Below are positions 1 through 10,900 of a DNA stretch of 64,000 bases, in pieces. A program made the translations under genes and the position numbers. Source of the stretch: Cocos nucifera (taxonomy: Eukaryota; Streptophyta; Magnoliopsida; Arecales; Arecaceae); the NCBI GenBank assembly GCA_006176705.1, contig QRFJ01000370.1, forward strand, positions 248,001 to 312,000, in the 5' to 3' direction. The notes under the pieces are model-generated. The model searched no databases and was not told the origin of the DNA. It worked only from the letters and a program-made list of their open reading frames with translations. Positions within the stretch are counted from its first letter, which is position 1, and each line of letters begins with the position of its first letter.

Positions 1-538
1 GTAACCAATCAAACCCTACTATAAGGTATCAAAGCAAGACTTGAGAAAGCGAAGGAGACTTGGATGGACGAACTCTATCATGTGCTCTGGGCATATCGAA
101 CTATCCAAACATTGTCAACCAGAGAGACTCTATTTGTCTTGGCCTTCAGAACGAAAGCGATCATCCCAATAGAACTCAAACTTCCATCAGCGCAAGTCGT
201 GGCATTCGATGAACAACACAACTCATAGGATCTCAAAGCTAACCTCAACTTATTATAGAAAAGATGGGAAGAAGCTCATGTTTGGATGGCAGCCTACAAG
301 CAGAAACTAGCTTGTTACTACAACTCCAAAGTTAGGGGCAAGGTATTCAAAATGGGAGACTTGGTACTTCGACGAACAGTTGTTCTACAACCTTAGAACC
401 AAGGAAAGCTCACCCCAAATTAGGAAGACCCACATAAAGTCAAGGAGGTCATCCGACGTGGGACTTATCATCTAAAAGAGCTTGGAGGAGCCAATCTTTC
501 GCAATACTGAAATTCAAAAAATCAATGAATGTACTATC
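1..538 (+). pseudogene. Ty3/gypsy integrase C-terminal region (G1 pol end)
   Basis: Translation gives the usual tail of plant gypsy integrase: a region reading TWMDELYHVLWAYRT, then a stretch on acceptance of the name by the host polymerase of the kind IIPIELKLPS, then the C-terminal domain with a GDLVLRR motif. The matching region of G2 (54840-55330, minus strand) aligns closely, which supports family membership. Several in-frame stops interrupt the reading. The catalytic D, D and E residues would lie upstream, outside the window. Integrase inserts the cDNA copy into host DNA; this copy cannot make a working protein. Confidence 0.85.
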
Positions 539-660
539 AGTAATTTCATCATAATAAAACTTCTTTATTTTAATAATTTTATTTCTTGGCACAAAATTAT
601 ATGATGACATGAAACAACTCAATCGAACTTCATCTATAAATAAAGCCAACCATATCAAGA
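539..660. other. 3' untranslated stretch after G1 pol
   Basis: This is AT-rich sequence between the pol end and the minisatellite. No gene or motif is visible. Confidence 0.4.
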
Positions 661-2375
661 ATAGGAGGAGAACCTCATCCTAACATGGATGAAGACCTCT
701 GATTATTTAAAATAGAAGGAGAAAAGAGATCCTCACAATGGCCCTATTGTGCTCCTATGACTTTGTTAGGGATAGGAGGAAGACCTCATCCTAACAAAAA
801 AAGGCCAACCCCATTAGAAATAGGAGGAGAACCTCATCCTGATGGGAGAATCAGAAAGGCCAACCATATCAGGAATAGAAGGAGAACCTCATCCTGATAT
901 GGATGAAGATCTTCGATTATTTAAGACAGAAGGAGGGGAGAGATCCTTACAATTACTCTTTTGTGCCCCTATGATCTTATTAGGGATAGGAGGAGGACCT
1001 CACCCTAATAAAGAAAGGTCAACCCCATCAGGAGTAGGAGGAGAACCTCATCCTGATAGGAGGATCAGAAAGACCAACTGTATCAAAAATATGAGGAAAA
1101 TCTCATCCTGACATGGATGAAGACCTTCAATTATTTAAGATAGGAGGAGGAGGAGAAGGGCCCTTACAATAGTCTTGTTGTGTCCCTATGACTTTGTTAG
1201 GAATAGGAGGATCTCGTCCTAACAAAAAAAAATCAATTCCATCAGAAACAGAAGGAGAACCTCATCTTGATGGGGGGACCAAAAAGGCCAACCATGTCAA
1301 GAGCAAGAGGAGAATCTCATCCTAACATGGATGGAAACCTCCAATTATTTAAGATAGGAGGAGACGAGATGCCTTTACAATGGCCCTTTTATACCCTTAT
1401 GACTTTGTTAGGGACAGGAAGAGGATCTCGCCCTAATAAAAAAGGTCAACCTCATCAGAAATAGGAGGAGAACCTCATCCTGATGGAAAGATCAGAAAGA
1501 CCAATCATGTCAGGAACATGAAAAAAATCTCATCCTGACATGGATGAAGGCCTTCAGTTCTTTAAAATAGGAGGAGGAAAGAGGTCCTTAAAATGGTCCT
1601 TTTATGCTTCTACGACTTTATTAGGGATAGAAGAAGAATGTCATCCTAACAAAGAAAGACCAACCCCATTAGGAACAGGAGAAGAACCTCATCCTAATGG
1701 AAGGACTAGAAAGGCCAATCATGTCAGGAGCAGGAGGAAAAGCTCATCCTGATATTGATAAAGACCTTCGATTATTTAAGATAAGAGGAGAGAAGAGGCC
1801 CATCAATGATCCTTATTATGCCCCTACCTCCCTATTAAGAATAGGAGGAGAACCTTGTCCTAACATGAGCAAGATGAAGACCTCTAATTGTTTAAGATAG
1901 GAAGAGAGAGGCCTTCAATGGCCTTTATTGTGCTCCTATTATCCTATTAGGAATAGGAGGAGAATCTTGTTCTAACATAAGCAAGATGAAGACCTCTGAT
2001 TGTTTAAGATAGGAGGAGGGGAGAGGCACATTCAATGGTTCTTTTTGTGTCCCTATGACCTTGCTAGGGATAGGAGGAGAACCTCACCCTAACAAAGATA
2101 AAGGCTAACCCCATCAGGAACAAAAGAAGGACCTCATCCTAATAGGAGGATAAAATAAGGGCCACCCATGTCAGAAATAGAAGAAGAACCTTGTCTTGAC
2201 ATAGATGAAGACCTCTGATTATTTAAGATTGAAGGAGGAGAGAGGTTCTTTCAATGCCCCTTTCATGCCCCAATGGTCTTATTGAGGATAGGAGAAGGAC
2301 CTCATCCTAACAAGAATACAGACTGGCTGTGTTAGGAGCAGAAGGAGAACCTCATCCTAATATAGGAGAAGATCT
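661..2375. repeat. Minisatellite in G1, unit about 214 bp with shorter sub-repeats
   Basis: A block opening with ATGGATGAAGACCTC recurs at about 685, 899, 1112, 1327, 1541 and 1753, so the spacing is about 214 bp. Shorter, roughly 113 bp spacing appears near 1866 and 1980. Inside each unit the phrase GGAGGAGAACCTCATCCT occurs two to three times, so the units look built from smaller repeats. The array sits exactly between the convergent 3' ends of pol and the antisense ORF. A related array in reverse orientation lies at 54100-54735 in G2. Several small open frames in the array are by-products of repetition. Confidence 0.88.
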
Positions 2376-2402
2376 TTGATTAAGCATCCCCAATAACTAT
2401 GT

Positions 2403-2453
2403 TTTAAAAAAAAAAAAGAGAAGAAAGAAAAAGAAGAAAAGAAAGGAAAGTAG
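2403..2453 (+). repeat. Purine-rich low-complexity tract
   Basis: A run of A and G (A-rich, with AAGAAG words) lies between the minisatellite and the end of the antisense ORF. G2 has the complementary pyrimidine tract at 53766-53796, in the same relative place. Confidence 0.6.
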
Positions 2454-2584
2454 AGCTATCGATAAATATTCAACCCACATAGAGCAAAAATGGGAGAAGA
2501 TATCATTTCATTAATATCAAAGTTGATTACAAAATAAGGATCTATAAAGTCAATTACAAAAGGAAGAAGATAAAAGCCAAAGTT

Positions 2585-5500
2585 CTAAGAGGAATTAGAT
2601 TCCTCAGACTTTAGACTACTAGCCATCACCAAGGATTCTTTCAGGCTAACGATCTCTTCCTCGAGCTTCTTTCTCCTTACCAAATTATTATGGAACATCC
2701 TATCAGCCCTTTGGTAATTTTCTTCTAATGCCTGCAGTCTTTTCCTCAAAACCTCCGACTCGACTTCAGCATCCTTGATAGCTTACTATTTGCAAATCAA
2801 CTGAAGCTTCAGTTGCTGAACTTTGGCTTTCTCCATCCAAACTGATTCTGAAAGTTCACCCATGATTCTCTTCAGGGAGGCAATCTCCTCTAACTCCCTG
2901 CTTGTGCTAGATTGATAACTGTCGGCAAGCTGCTATTGAAGCCAAACCACCTCACTGTTAGCAGTGTGGAGCTTTTGCTCCAGCATAGATATTCTTCTAC
3001 TCTAGCCCAATCGATAGGTCTCATAGGCAAGCTCAGCATCGTGCAACTACTACTGGAGCATAGAAAATTACTAAGATCAATCCCATTCGTATCGAGCCTT
3101 GTCGGAAGACCATGGCGAACTTTCCTCCAACAACTAAATTCTTTCTTTCATCATCTTGAGCACAACTTTGAGGGATCTGGCCTCTGCAGTTAATGCCCAG
3201 GACTTATCACTGTCGCTTTTCCTAAGTTCAGCCAACTCTCTCTCAAAGTTTTCTTTCTTGATGATGAAACTTATAGAGTCTTTCATGTGTAACTTACGGA
3301 GGCAAGTGACCTCAATCGTCGCCTCTAAAGCATTTTTTCTAGACCTCTAGAGCTTGTCTTCCATCTTTTTCAACTTCTTCTTCAGGTGATGGATTTCTCT
3401 TTTTAAGCTTTTGACTATGGATATTAGAACGATATCTTGAGATAATGGCTTAACATCGATTGGAGATGACTGGCCTTGACTTCGATCACTAGAAGGATTC
3501 TGAACAACACTCACCACAGCACAAGTAAAAGAAAAAGTAAGCTCATTTTCATTTCTCAAAATATTTAAGCATATAACAAAAAAAAATAAAGAAAAAGTAT
3601 AACTATTTAAAATTCTAGACCTTGAGAGGAACAGCAGCGGACAAGGTCGGAGCGTTCTCTACTAGCTTTGGCTCCAGTCTAGGCCCGAGCACCTCAATGA
3701 ATGGTTCAGAGGGCTTGAAAGTGACTTCGATAGGAGAAGGGTCGACTGTAGTAGTGGATGATCCCACCTCTTCATCAGGAACTTTCTCGTATAAGAATCC
3801 AAGATCGAGCTCGAGAAACTTGCCAGCCACTCGATCCTCATAGAGCTCGTATCCCTTTCGGAAGGCCTCCTGGCTAAATGCAATATTTAGATCCCTTATT
3901 TCAAAGGAAACCTTAAACTCTTCCACCGCCTGGATCTTCATCTCCATGATTTGCCTTGAAGTTTGATCCTTCAGATTAGTGATCTTAACCTCGGCCTTCT
4001 TCCTCCTCTCCTCCTCCAAAGCCAAAGTGGCCTTCAACCCCATCGAGGTGAGTTCTTCTTTTCAGAGCACCTCCTAGAAACCTTCGACCTCGACCGCCTT
4101 CCCCTTTAAGAGATGGTCAGCCTTGACGGTCTTCTCCTGGAGGCAATCAACTTCGGCTTGATGGTCCTCCTAAGCCTTCAATGCCTTCAACCTCAAATGG
4201 TTCACTATTTTGATATGTGCGAGTAGTAGGTGACCCGACTGCAATAAATGAATGGTGTTATGCATAAAAAAAAAAAGGAGAAGAAGAATCGACAAGGTGA
4301 TTACCTTGAGGAAGGTCTCAAGGGAATCCCAGATAAGCTACTCATGGTCAAGGCCGGCCATCTGATCTACCACGTCAGACATGACGAACTTGTCAGTTAG
4401 GTCTTGAACGATCTTCGGGTTGCTGAAGGGGTCTTCTCCTAGATATCGCTATCATCATTGGATCCACCAAGGTGCACCTTGCGAAGCACCTTCATGATGA
4501 CCTTCTTCCCTTTTTCTTCTCCCCTTCTTCCCTTCCAGTGGGAGGCTGCAGAGCTGGATCTTCAACTAGGGGGCTCAAGGATGATGGAGGCATGGAGCCC
4601 CCATCAATAGTGTCGGCCTCGATGGTGAGGATGACTTCGATGTCTTCGACAACTTCGAAGATCTTGGTGGCAGCAGTGGGGGTTGCAGAGCTCGGAACAT
4701 CAACCTTCGCCTTCTTCGAGCTTTCATCCGATGTCTTTTCTTTCCTCTTCCAGGCATGAAGCCTCTTGAAAAGCATTTCAACCACCTGGGTGTCCATCTC
4801 TGCAATAAAGAAGGAATCACAGTCAACAACATATGCATACGAAACTTTACAAAAATTTGCAAAGTAGAAAAATATACCCGCAGGATTAAGGAAACTCAAG
4901 CCCACGTTGAATAGAGTATGTTCTTTCAAAAGTTCGAAAAGGAGAGGAGCCCAGTAGTTCTTAAGTTTATTGGCAGAGTCAAGGTTGCCCTATCTAAACT
5001 AGGTGCTCGACGGACTGACTCCCTAAGCAGACCCCAAGGAGGAAGCCCTAGCAGCAGGGTTGGAAAATGTACAAAGAAGTACCTCTCCTTCTAGTTATGA
5101 ATGGAAGAAGGGGCACCTTTTAGTAACCCCTTCTTGCCAAATTAGGAAGAAAAGTACCACCAATCCTTTGCAAAAGGATGGCATTTAAAGGTGTAGTAAC
5201 TTTTGAAAAGAGAAGTGGTCGGGCGGACTTCAGCCAGGTGGCAAAGGGAGAGAAATCCAATCACAAACCTGAAAGAGTTTAGCACAACGAAAGCCAAGAA
5301 GATGTTCAAAAAATAAAAAAGTGGAATTACAAAAGATGGAAGAGGAAGCCTTAGTCTGGCATGAAAAGCGACAAAATCAGCCAGGCAAAGGAGTGCAAGC
5401 TCGATCATTGGGTCCAAGGAGTTCTAGTTCATATTCTAGGGGGATCCCGTATTGAATCCTAATTAATGAAAGGTTGTCTGGGGTTAAGCTATAGGGGATC

Positions 5501-5625
5501 ACAGTCGGTGTGAAGGTCGGATGGGACATACTTCTAAGATCGGTCTCGTCTATGAGAGTAGGGTTCCGATGGATCAGATTAGACGAACTCCAAGAACCAA
5601 CAGACTGAGAAGTTTTCGAAGACAT
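2585..5625 (-). pseudogene. Antisense ORF of the Tat element: Transposase_28-type domain plus coiled coil (G1)
   Basis: The reading on the minus strand starts at the ATG at 5625. The first domain contains RIQYGIPLEYELELLGP, then (after a frameshift near 5400) RLPLPSFV, FRFVIGFLSLC and a terminal DWWYFSS. These are the signature stretches of the plant 'putative gypsy type transposon' domain (Transposase_28). Next come a charged, Lys/Ser-rich linker (4929-4492), a segment with IAFSQEAFRKGYELYED (4043-3615), and a long Lys/Glu/Leu-rich coiled coil (3559-2585) ending in SLKSEESNSS-stop. Introns or frameshifts separate the blocks. The same block order is found in G2 at 50826-53758. The protein's function is not known to me. 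The name reflects its location in elements, not a proven transposase activity. Confidence 0.78.
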
Positions 5626-6233
5626 TCAAATCAAATAGACACCAAATGATTCATAAAAAATCAAAAAAATAAGGAGCAAAATTTTCTTAAAGAAATCAAA
5701 GGGACAAAATGCAAGAGACATGAAAATAATCTAAGGGGAGGTTGTGAGACTAACCTAGATTGATCGAGAGGGGAAACAAGACGACGAGCGTGATGGAAAT
5801 CAAATAGGAAAGCACGCACAGGCAGAAGAAATAAAAAAGAAAATCAAAGGGCTCTTCAGTGGGAAGAAGGATACCAGGAAGATAGAGAAGAGTTCGAGCA
5901 GAAGTGAAGACCCTGGGAGAAGAAAATGGACTCAAATACCCTACAGGACCTGAGATGGTTATGATGGCAAGTCGTCTCGAGTCGACCAGTGATTGATGCA
6001 TCTCCAACTCATCATGGCAGGCGGCTGATGGCTAATAGAATTTTAATAGCACCGTACATGGAGTAGAGTCTCGGTGGGAGTCCCGAAAATTATCTTTTCA
6101 GGTCGCTTTGTATTTAAGAAACTTCAGCGCTAGCACAATAAGTGCCAAGACCTTCCACTCAATGAGCATGGAACTCGGGAAAAAACTTTAGCAGTCACTT
6201 TTTTCATACTCCCTTCCCTTGAATCTCGAACTT
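5626..6233. other. Leader of the antisense gene and 3' untranslated DNA of G1
   Basis: The stretch between the antisense ATG and the polypurine tract has no recognisable domain. A minus-strand frame at 6007-5750 has no similarity that I recognise and no counterpart in G2. Promoter elements for the antisense gene would be expected here, but none is clear. Confidence 0.4.
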
Positions 6234-6250
6234 GGGAGTAGGGGGACAAT
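6234..6250 (+). promoter_or_regulatory. Polypurine tract of G1
   Basis: The purine-rich run GGGAGTAGGGGGACAAT lies directly before the LTR start TGTTGG. This is the normal primer site for plus-strand DNA synthesis. G2 has the diverged complement just right of 50146. Confidence 0.85.
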
Positions 6251-6335
6251 TGTTGGAGTTGAACCCGCTCCGACTGAAGTTTGGCTTGGTGTTTTGTCTC
6301 GAGATGAGCTAGATTCCTCCAGCTAGATTCCCTCT

Positions 6336-6510
6336 AGTTGGACTCCCTCCAGCCAGACTTCCTCCAATCGGACTCCTTCGAGCCAAACTTCTCCAATCGG
6401 ACTCCTTCCTTCCAGACTCCTTTGAGCCAAACTTCTCCAATCAATCTCCTTCTAGCCAGACTCCTTCGAGCCAAACTTCTCTAATCGGTCTCATTCCAGC
6501 TGGACTCCTC
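6336..6510 (+). repeat. 44-bp tandem repeats inside the G1 LTR
   Basis: The phrase GAGCCAAACTTCTCCAATC starts near 6380, 6424 and 6468, so the spacing is 44 bp. Weaker copies lie on both sides. The array sits upstream of the TATA box, in the part of the LTR where enhancer repeats are often found. Whether it has such a role is inference. Confidence 0.7.
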
Positions 6511-6795
6511 CAGTCAAACTCCTTTCAAACTCTCTCCAGTAGCCCAACAGGCTCTGACTCCTCCAAGTCAAACTTCTCTCTATCCATGGAATGACCTCGG
6601 CATCAATTCTTGATATAGCAAATATCAATCAACACTTAGACGATATCGGAGACATCCGAACTTTAATTATTAAATCTCAACAGACTGGCACGTCACGACA
6701 ATAGATACTATCCTTAGTAACAAATTTCACATGGCTTCGAACGACCCACCACCAGGTAGTTACAGTCGTCACCACTAGTTTGTTACAGGCTCTAC

Positions 6796-6804
6796 CTATA
6801 TAAA
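6796..6804 (+). promoter_or_regulatory. TATA box in the G1 LTR
   Basis: CTATATAAA lies about 220 bp before the LTR end, the normal place for the LTR promoter. The G2 LTR has GCTATAAAAG at the corresponding place (49221-49230, minus strand). Confidence 0.6.
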
Positions 6805-7024
6805 GAATCCTTCAGATATGTTTTTCTCTAAGCTGAAAACTCTATTTCAATTTTTTTGAACACTCCATTTCTATTGGTCAGAAGAGCTAACTTGATCGTT
6901 GGAGGATTCTGTCGGAGCCACCACCTCCGACTCTAGCTAGGACTTTATTTTGTAGGTCACCAATGACGACCTCATCTTCTCCAGCTCCAGCTTAGTTCGA
7001 CGTCAACTAGATTCTGCACCAACA

Positions 7025-7858
7025 AAGTATATATATGGGTTGTGGCTATCTCGTCAAGATGTAAATGATCACCTCACTATTTATGCCTTTAAATTTAGTT
7101 ATAAAATTTATTGGGATCAACATGGTGAGGGTAGGCCACAAGGAGGTGATTAACATGATGAGGGAGTGGAACAAATGGTTCATAATATTTTTTCATTTAT
7201 TGGCCATAATGATAGCGCATCTACATCCATGCTTGATCCTATGATTGGTGAAATGACAAATAATGAGGATGTGGAGAAGGTCTACAAGCTGATGGAGGAT
7301 GCTAATATTTTATTGAATTTTGGATATTAAAAGATGATGAAGCTTGAGTTCTTAATCCAGTTGTATCATGTGAAATGCTCTAATGGATCCAGTAATAATG
7401 GAGTAAACTACATACTAGAGCTTTTGGAGGACTTTATTTTGGACAATGCACAAATCTCAAAGAATAATTATAAGCCATCAAAGATTATTAAATAGTTGGA
7501 CTTTAGTTACATCAAGATACATGCATGTCCCAATAATTGCATACTCTATTGGGAGGGGATGTCAACTGAAATGAGTGCATGAGGTACAGTGTATCAAGAT
7601 AGAAATAGAATGAAGATGGCACATCGACTCATATACCTCAAAAGTTGATGTGACACATTTTTTTGATTCTGAGGCTACAAAAGTTGTTTATATCAGTAAG
7701 GATATCGAAGAACATGAGATGGCATGAAGAGGATCGAACAAAAGATGATGCATTGAGACATCTAGTCAATGGAGAGGCATGGTAGAAGTTTAATGAAATA
7801 CATCCCAACTTCGTACAAGAGATATGCAATCTGAGGTTGGGCTTGTCATGCGATGGTT
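7025..7858 (+). pseudogene. CACTA transposase TNP2, N-terminal part
   Basis: The fragment opens inside the transposase-associated domain, with DVNDHLTIYAFKFSYKIYW followed by HGE. The TNP2 region follows, with FLIQLYHVKCSNGSSN, then IKIHACPNNCILYWEG and, near the end, HPNFVQEICNLRLGLSCDGF. These match the order of the En/Spm tnp2 family. Stops and frameshifts break the frame. The part before 7025 is displaced by G1, and the part after 7858 resumes at 29366 beyond the Sirevirus. The protein would catalyse cut-and-paste excision and integration at the CACTA ends. Confidence 0.85.
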
Positions 7859-9254
7859 TGTTAACCCCAAGGATTGATTTTGATAAGTAATAAAATATTT
7901 GAGTATATATTTGGACTAATAAATATGTTTCATGAGTAATAAAATATTTGAGTGAATTATAGAGTATCAAAAGAAAAATTCTAAATAGTACAGTCAAGAA
8001 TCACTAAGGAGAAGTTTGAAGCTTTTGAAGTGTGAAACACATCCAAAGCAAGGCTAAAAGAGGGTATTTCAAGACCAAAATTGAAGAAAAATTCAACTTG
8101 TTAAAGTCAAAAATTTCAGCAGGAAAGCCATCGAGTCGATCCCTGAAAATGGCTATTCAACTCGAGCTGAAACAAGAAGAAAAAAAATCTGGCATGCAAA
8201 AATTTCAGCTAGCACGCCCTCAGGTCGGCTCATGGTTGAGCGTGAGTCGACTCAAGTAAACAATGATAGAAAAGAAATTTTTTTAAAGAGAATTATTCTT
8301 CTCAAGCAAGGCTCAACTCAACTCGAGTTCCTCGAGTTGAGGTCTTAGAAAAATATAGAGAGCATGATTTTAGGGATAAAGTTTGGGGGTGAACTCACAG
8401 GATGGTCGAGTCGACTCGAGAGGATCGACGAGTCAACTCGAGCTCTAATGGCTAGTCTTTTGCAGAATGTTCGTAACTATGCAGATTACTTTCAAATGGC
8501 TATTTTCATTTTTTTAATGGTTAAATCCCTTCCTCCAACCTACCAAACATTGGAAAAGAACTACAAAACACCTGGGAGAAGTGACTGGATGCATCAAATC
8601 ATTAAGAGGAATCAAAGTGAAATGAAAATATCTAAAAAGCCTAGAAAAGAGAGCATTCCATTCTCAACTCATTCAAATATCAAATCAAGAGATTTCTTTC
8701 AGCAAGAAGACATGCTCATCTACTCAAAAGCTTTCATCTAAGAAGATTCTAAAGCTTCATCGGCATTCTTGCTCATTAGAGGAGCTTTGTGTTCTCATTT
8801 TTTATTCAAGCTTTGTGCTTCTTGTAATTGGCTTTAATAGGGTTTTGAAGCTAAGGAAAAGGCCTATCCAAGTCTGAAAATTAGATTATAAGCCAAGAGT
8901 TGGCTTAAGGATTGGTTGTGGTTGGTGAACCGGTGTAAAATCAACTAGATTTTGGATAATGAGCCTAGAAAAACTATCCAGCTATAATCTTAGATAGATT
9001 ATAGTGAAATTTCTAGGTGGGTCTTGAGCAGTGGACATAAGTGCAAGGAGCACCAAACTACAATAAATTCTTTGGTATTTATGATTGTTCTTGTCTCTTG
9101 CTTTCAATTGCATTTACATTTCTACATACTTAGTCATATTAGATAACAATATACCTCAATACTTCACTAGTTTCAAGAACAGCACATATATTGCTTAAAT
9201 TTTGAAAAATTTAATTCAACCTCCCTCCTTCTTGGGTTATCTTATTGGGTAATA
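7859..9254 (+). repeat. 5' LTR of Sirevirus S (1396 bp)
   Basis: It begins TGTTAACCCC and ends near GGGTAATA, a decayed form of the 3' LTR end GGTTAACA. It carries several short palindromes of the type GAGTCGACTCGAG near 8250-8440. The ORF-like stretches at 8032-8741 are not genes, since the same DNA recurs in the 3' LTR with different stops. Confidence 0.85.
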
Positions 9255-9272
9255 AATAGCATTAGAGCCTGG
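9255..9272 (+). promoter_or_regulatory. Primer binding site of S
   Basis: AGCATTAGAGCCTGGTAC directly follows the 5' LTR. It resembles the plant copia site TGGTATCAGAGC (initiator-Met tRNA) with a few changes, as expected in an old copy. Confidence 0.6.
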
Positions 9273-9313
9273 TACTCACTTTATTTGATTTAATAATTAA
9301 GAGTTAAGATCAA

Positions 9314-10900
9314 ATGGCAACCCATATAAGTGCATTTCTTGCCAAAAGGCAATCGACCAACCATTCATCCTTGTTCAATGGAACAAATTACACTTATTGA
9401 AAAGCGCGTATGCACATTTACGTTCAAGTACTTGATTATCAACTTTGGAGAGTTATAATCAAAGGTCCACACACTCCCACAATTAAAGTAGAAGGTAATG
9501 ACATTTCCAAATTGAAAGAGGATTGGGATGAGCATGACATGAGAATGATAGAATTAAATGCTAAGACTATGAATATTCTATATTATGCATTAGATCCTAA
9601 TGAGTTTAATAGAATCTCTACATGTGCATTTGCTAAGAAGATTTGAGATAGGTTAAAGGTCATCCATGAGGGTACCAATCAAATAAAAGAGTTCAAAATA
9701 AATATACTTGTGCACAAATATAAATTATTTAAAATAAAATCTAATGAATCTATTTCTAAAATATTTACTAGATTTACTGACATTATCAGTGGCTTGAAGA
9801 GCTTAGAAAAATCTTATACTAATAGTGAGCTTATTCAAAACATTCTTAGGTCACTTTCAAAGACATGAAAAGTGAAAGTCACTACCATCCAAGAAGCCAA
9901 GGATCTCAACAAGCTATCATTAGAAGAGCTTCTTGGGTCTTTAATAAATTATGGATTAAACATGAGACAAAATATGGAGGAAGAAATCAAAAAGAAGAAA
10001 ACCATCGCTCTGAAGACTACTACCTCCAAAAATGATGAAAGTGAAGAGTTCGATAAGGAACAAGAAGAAGACTTAGCCTTGATTGCAAGAAAGTTCAAGA
10101 GATTCATGAGGAAGAAGAAATAAAGGTTCAAGAAGAAGACCTCCAAAGGTGAGCCAAGTAGAGAAAAGAAGTAAGAAAAGGAGAAAGATCTACGAATTTG
10201 CTTCGAATGCAAGAACCCAGCCATTTTAGAATGAACTATCCTCTTCTCAATAATCATCCAAAAAGATCAAGAAGAAGGCGATGATGGCCACTTGGAGCAA
10301 TAGTGACTATTCTCGCTCCGAAGAAGAATCATAAGAAGTTGCCAACCTTTATTTAATGGCACATCATGAGGAGGTAAATGCTAAAAATATTTTAGATTTC
10401 ACATTTGATGAATTACAAGATGCTTTTTCTAAACTTATGATTGAATATAAGAAAGTTACCTTGAAAAACAAGGATTTGAAAAGGCAAAATTATGAACTTG
10501 TTTATGAAAAGAAAAGAATTTCTAAAAAATTGAATTTGCTAACTCATGATAACCAGAAATTAAATGATGAATTAACAAAAATCAAACCATTTGTGTAAAA
10601 ATTCACTTATAGCTCTAAAAAATTAAATATGCTATTAAATGAGCAAAGAGCTATTTTTAATAAGGTCAAATAAGATTTAAACCTCACAAGAAGCAAAAAC
10701 TATTAAAAAATCTATTTGTTAAAGCTTCATCAAATTCTACTCTAAACTTTTCATATTATTATTTTGGTAAAATTGGACATAAATTCTATGCATGTGATCT
10801 CAGAAAATTGAATGGACATATGATTAAAATGGTTTGGGTTCCAAAAAGAACCATGAGTACTAATCCCAAAGGATCTAAGATGACTTAGATACCTAAAGAC
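9314..10900 (+). pseudogene. Sirevirus gag (S)
   Basis: The ATG at 9314 opens a gag region reading SSLFNGTNYTYxKARM (one stop) and then a helical capsid-like segment typical of plant copia gag, with SESISKIFTRFTDIISGLKSL-type sequence. A Lys/Glu-rich stretch follows (9872-10123), then a remnant zinc knuckle (CFEC near 10200, whose second half is lost), a coiled-coil segment (10356-10598), and a second weak knuckle-like motif GHKFYAC near 10780. The long C-terminus with coiled coil is usual for Sirevirus gag. Stops lie near 9400, 9645, 9867, 10121 and 10597. The protein forms virus-like particles in the cytoplasm and packages RNA. Confidence 0.78.

Larger units (their letters stand above)
1..7024 (+). 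mobile_element. Tat-lineage Ty3/gypsy LTR retrotransposon, 3' part (G1)
   Basis: This is the 3' portion of a gypsy element whose 5' part lies off the left edge. In order it shows the integrase C-terminus on the plus strand, a minisatellite, a convergent antisense ORF on the minus strand, a polypurine tract and a 3' LTR ending at 7024. Pol plus a downstream antisense ORF with a tandem-repeat block between them is known from Tat-clade elements such as maize Grande. DNA right of the LTR is immediately CACTA transposase sequence, so G1 appears to have inserted into the TNP2 gene. The target duplication cannot be tested because the 5' end is absent. The element is decayed. Confidence 0.88.
6251..7024 (+). 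repeat. 3' LTR of G1 (774 bp)
   Basis: The LTR starts TGTTGGAG after the polypurine tract and ends CACCAACA, giving matching inverted ends TGTTGG/CCAACA. Inside are an internal 44-bp tandem repeat and a TATA box at 6796. Beyond 7024 the sequence changes to CACTA transposase. The G2 LTR has the same end design but is 1158 bp, so one has gained or lost internal sequence. Confidence 0.87.

Noticed and set aside
842..1900. Series of plus-strand open frames with similar Gly/Pro/Arg-rich products
   Set aside because: They are read out of the G1 minisatellite. Repetition of a stop-poor unit produces them, and they have no start or domain in common with known proteins.
8032..8741. Two frames in the Sirevirus 5' LTR
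   Set aside because: They are inside the LTR and are not kept in the 3' LTR.
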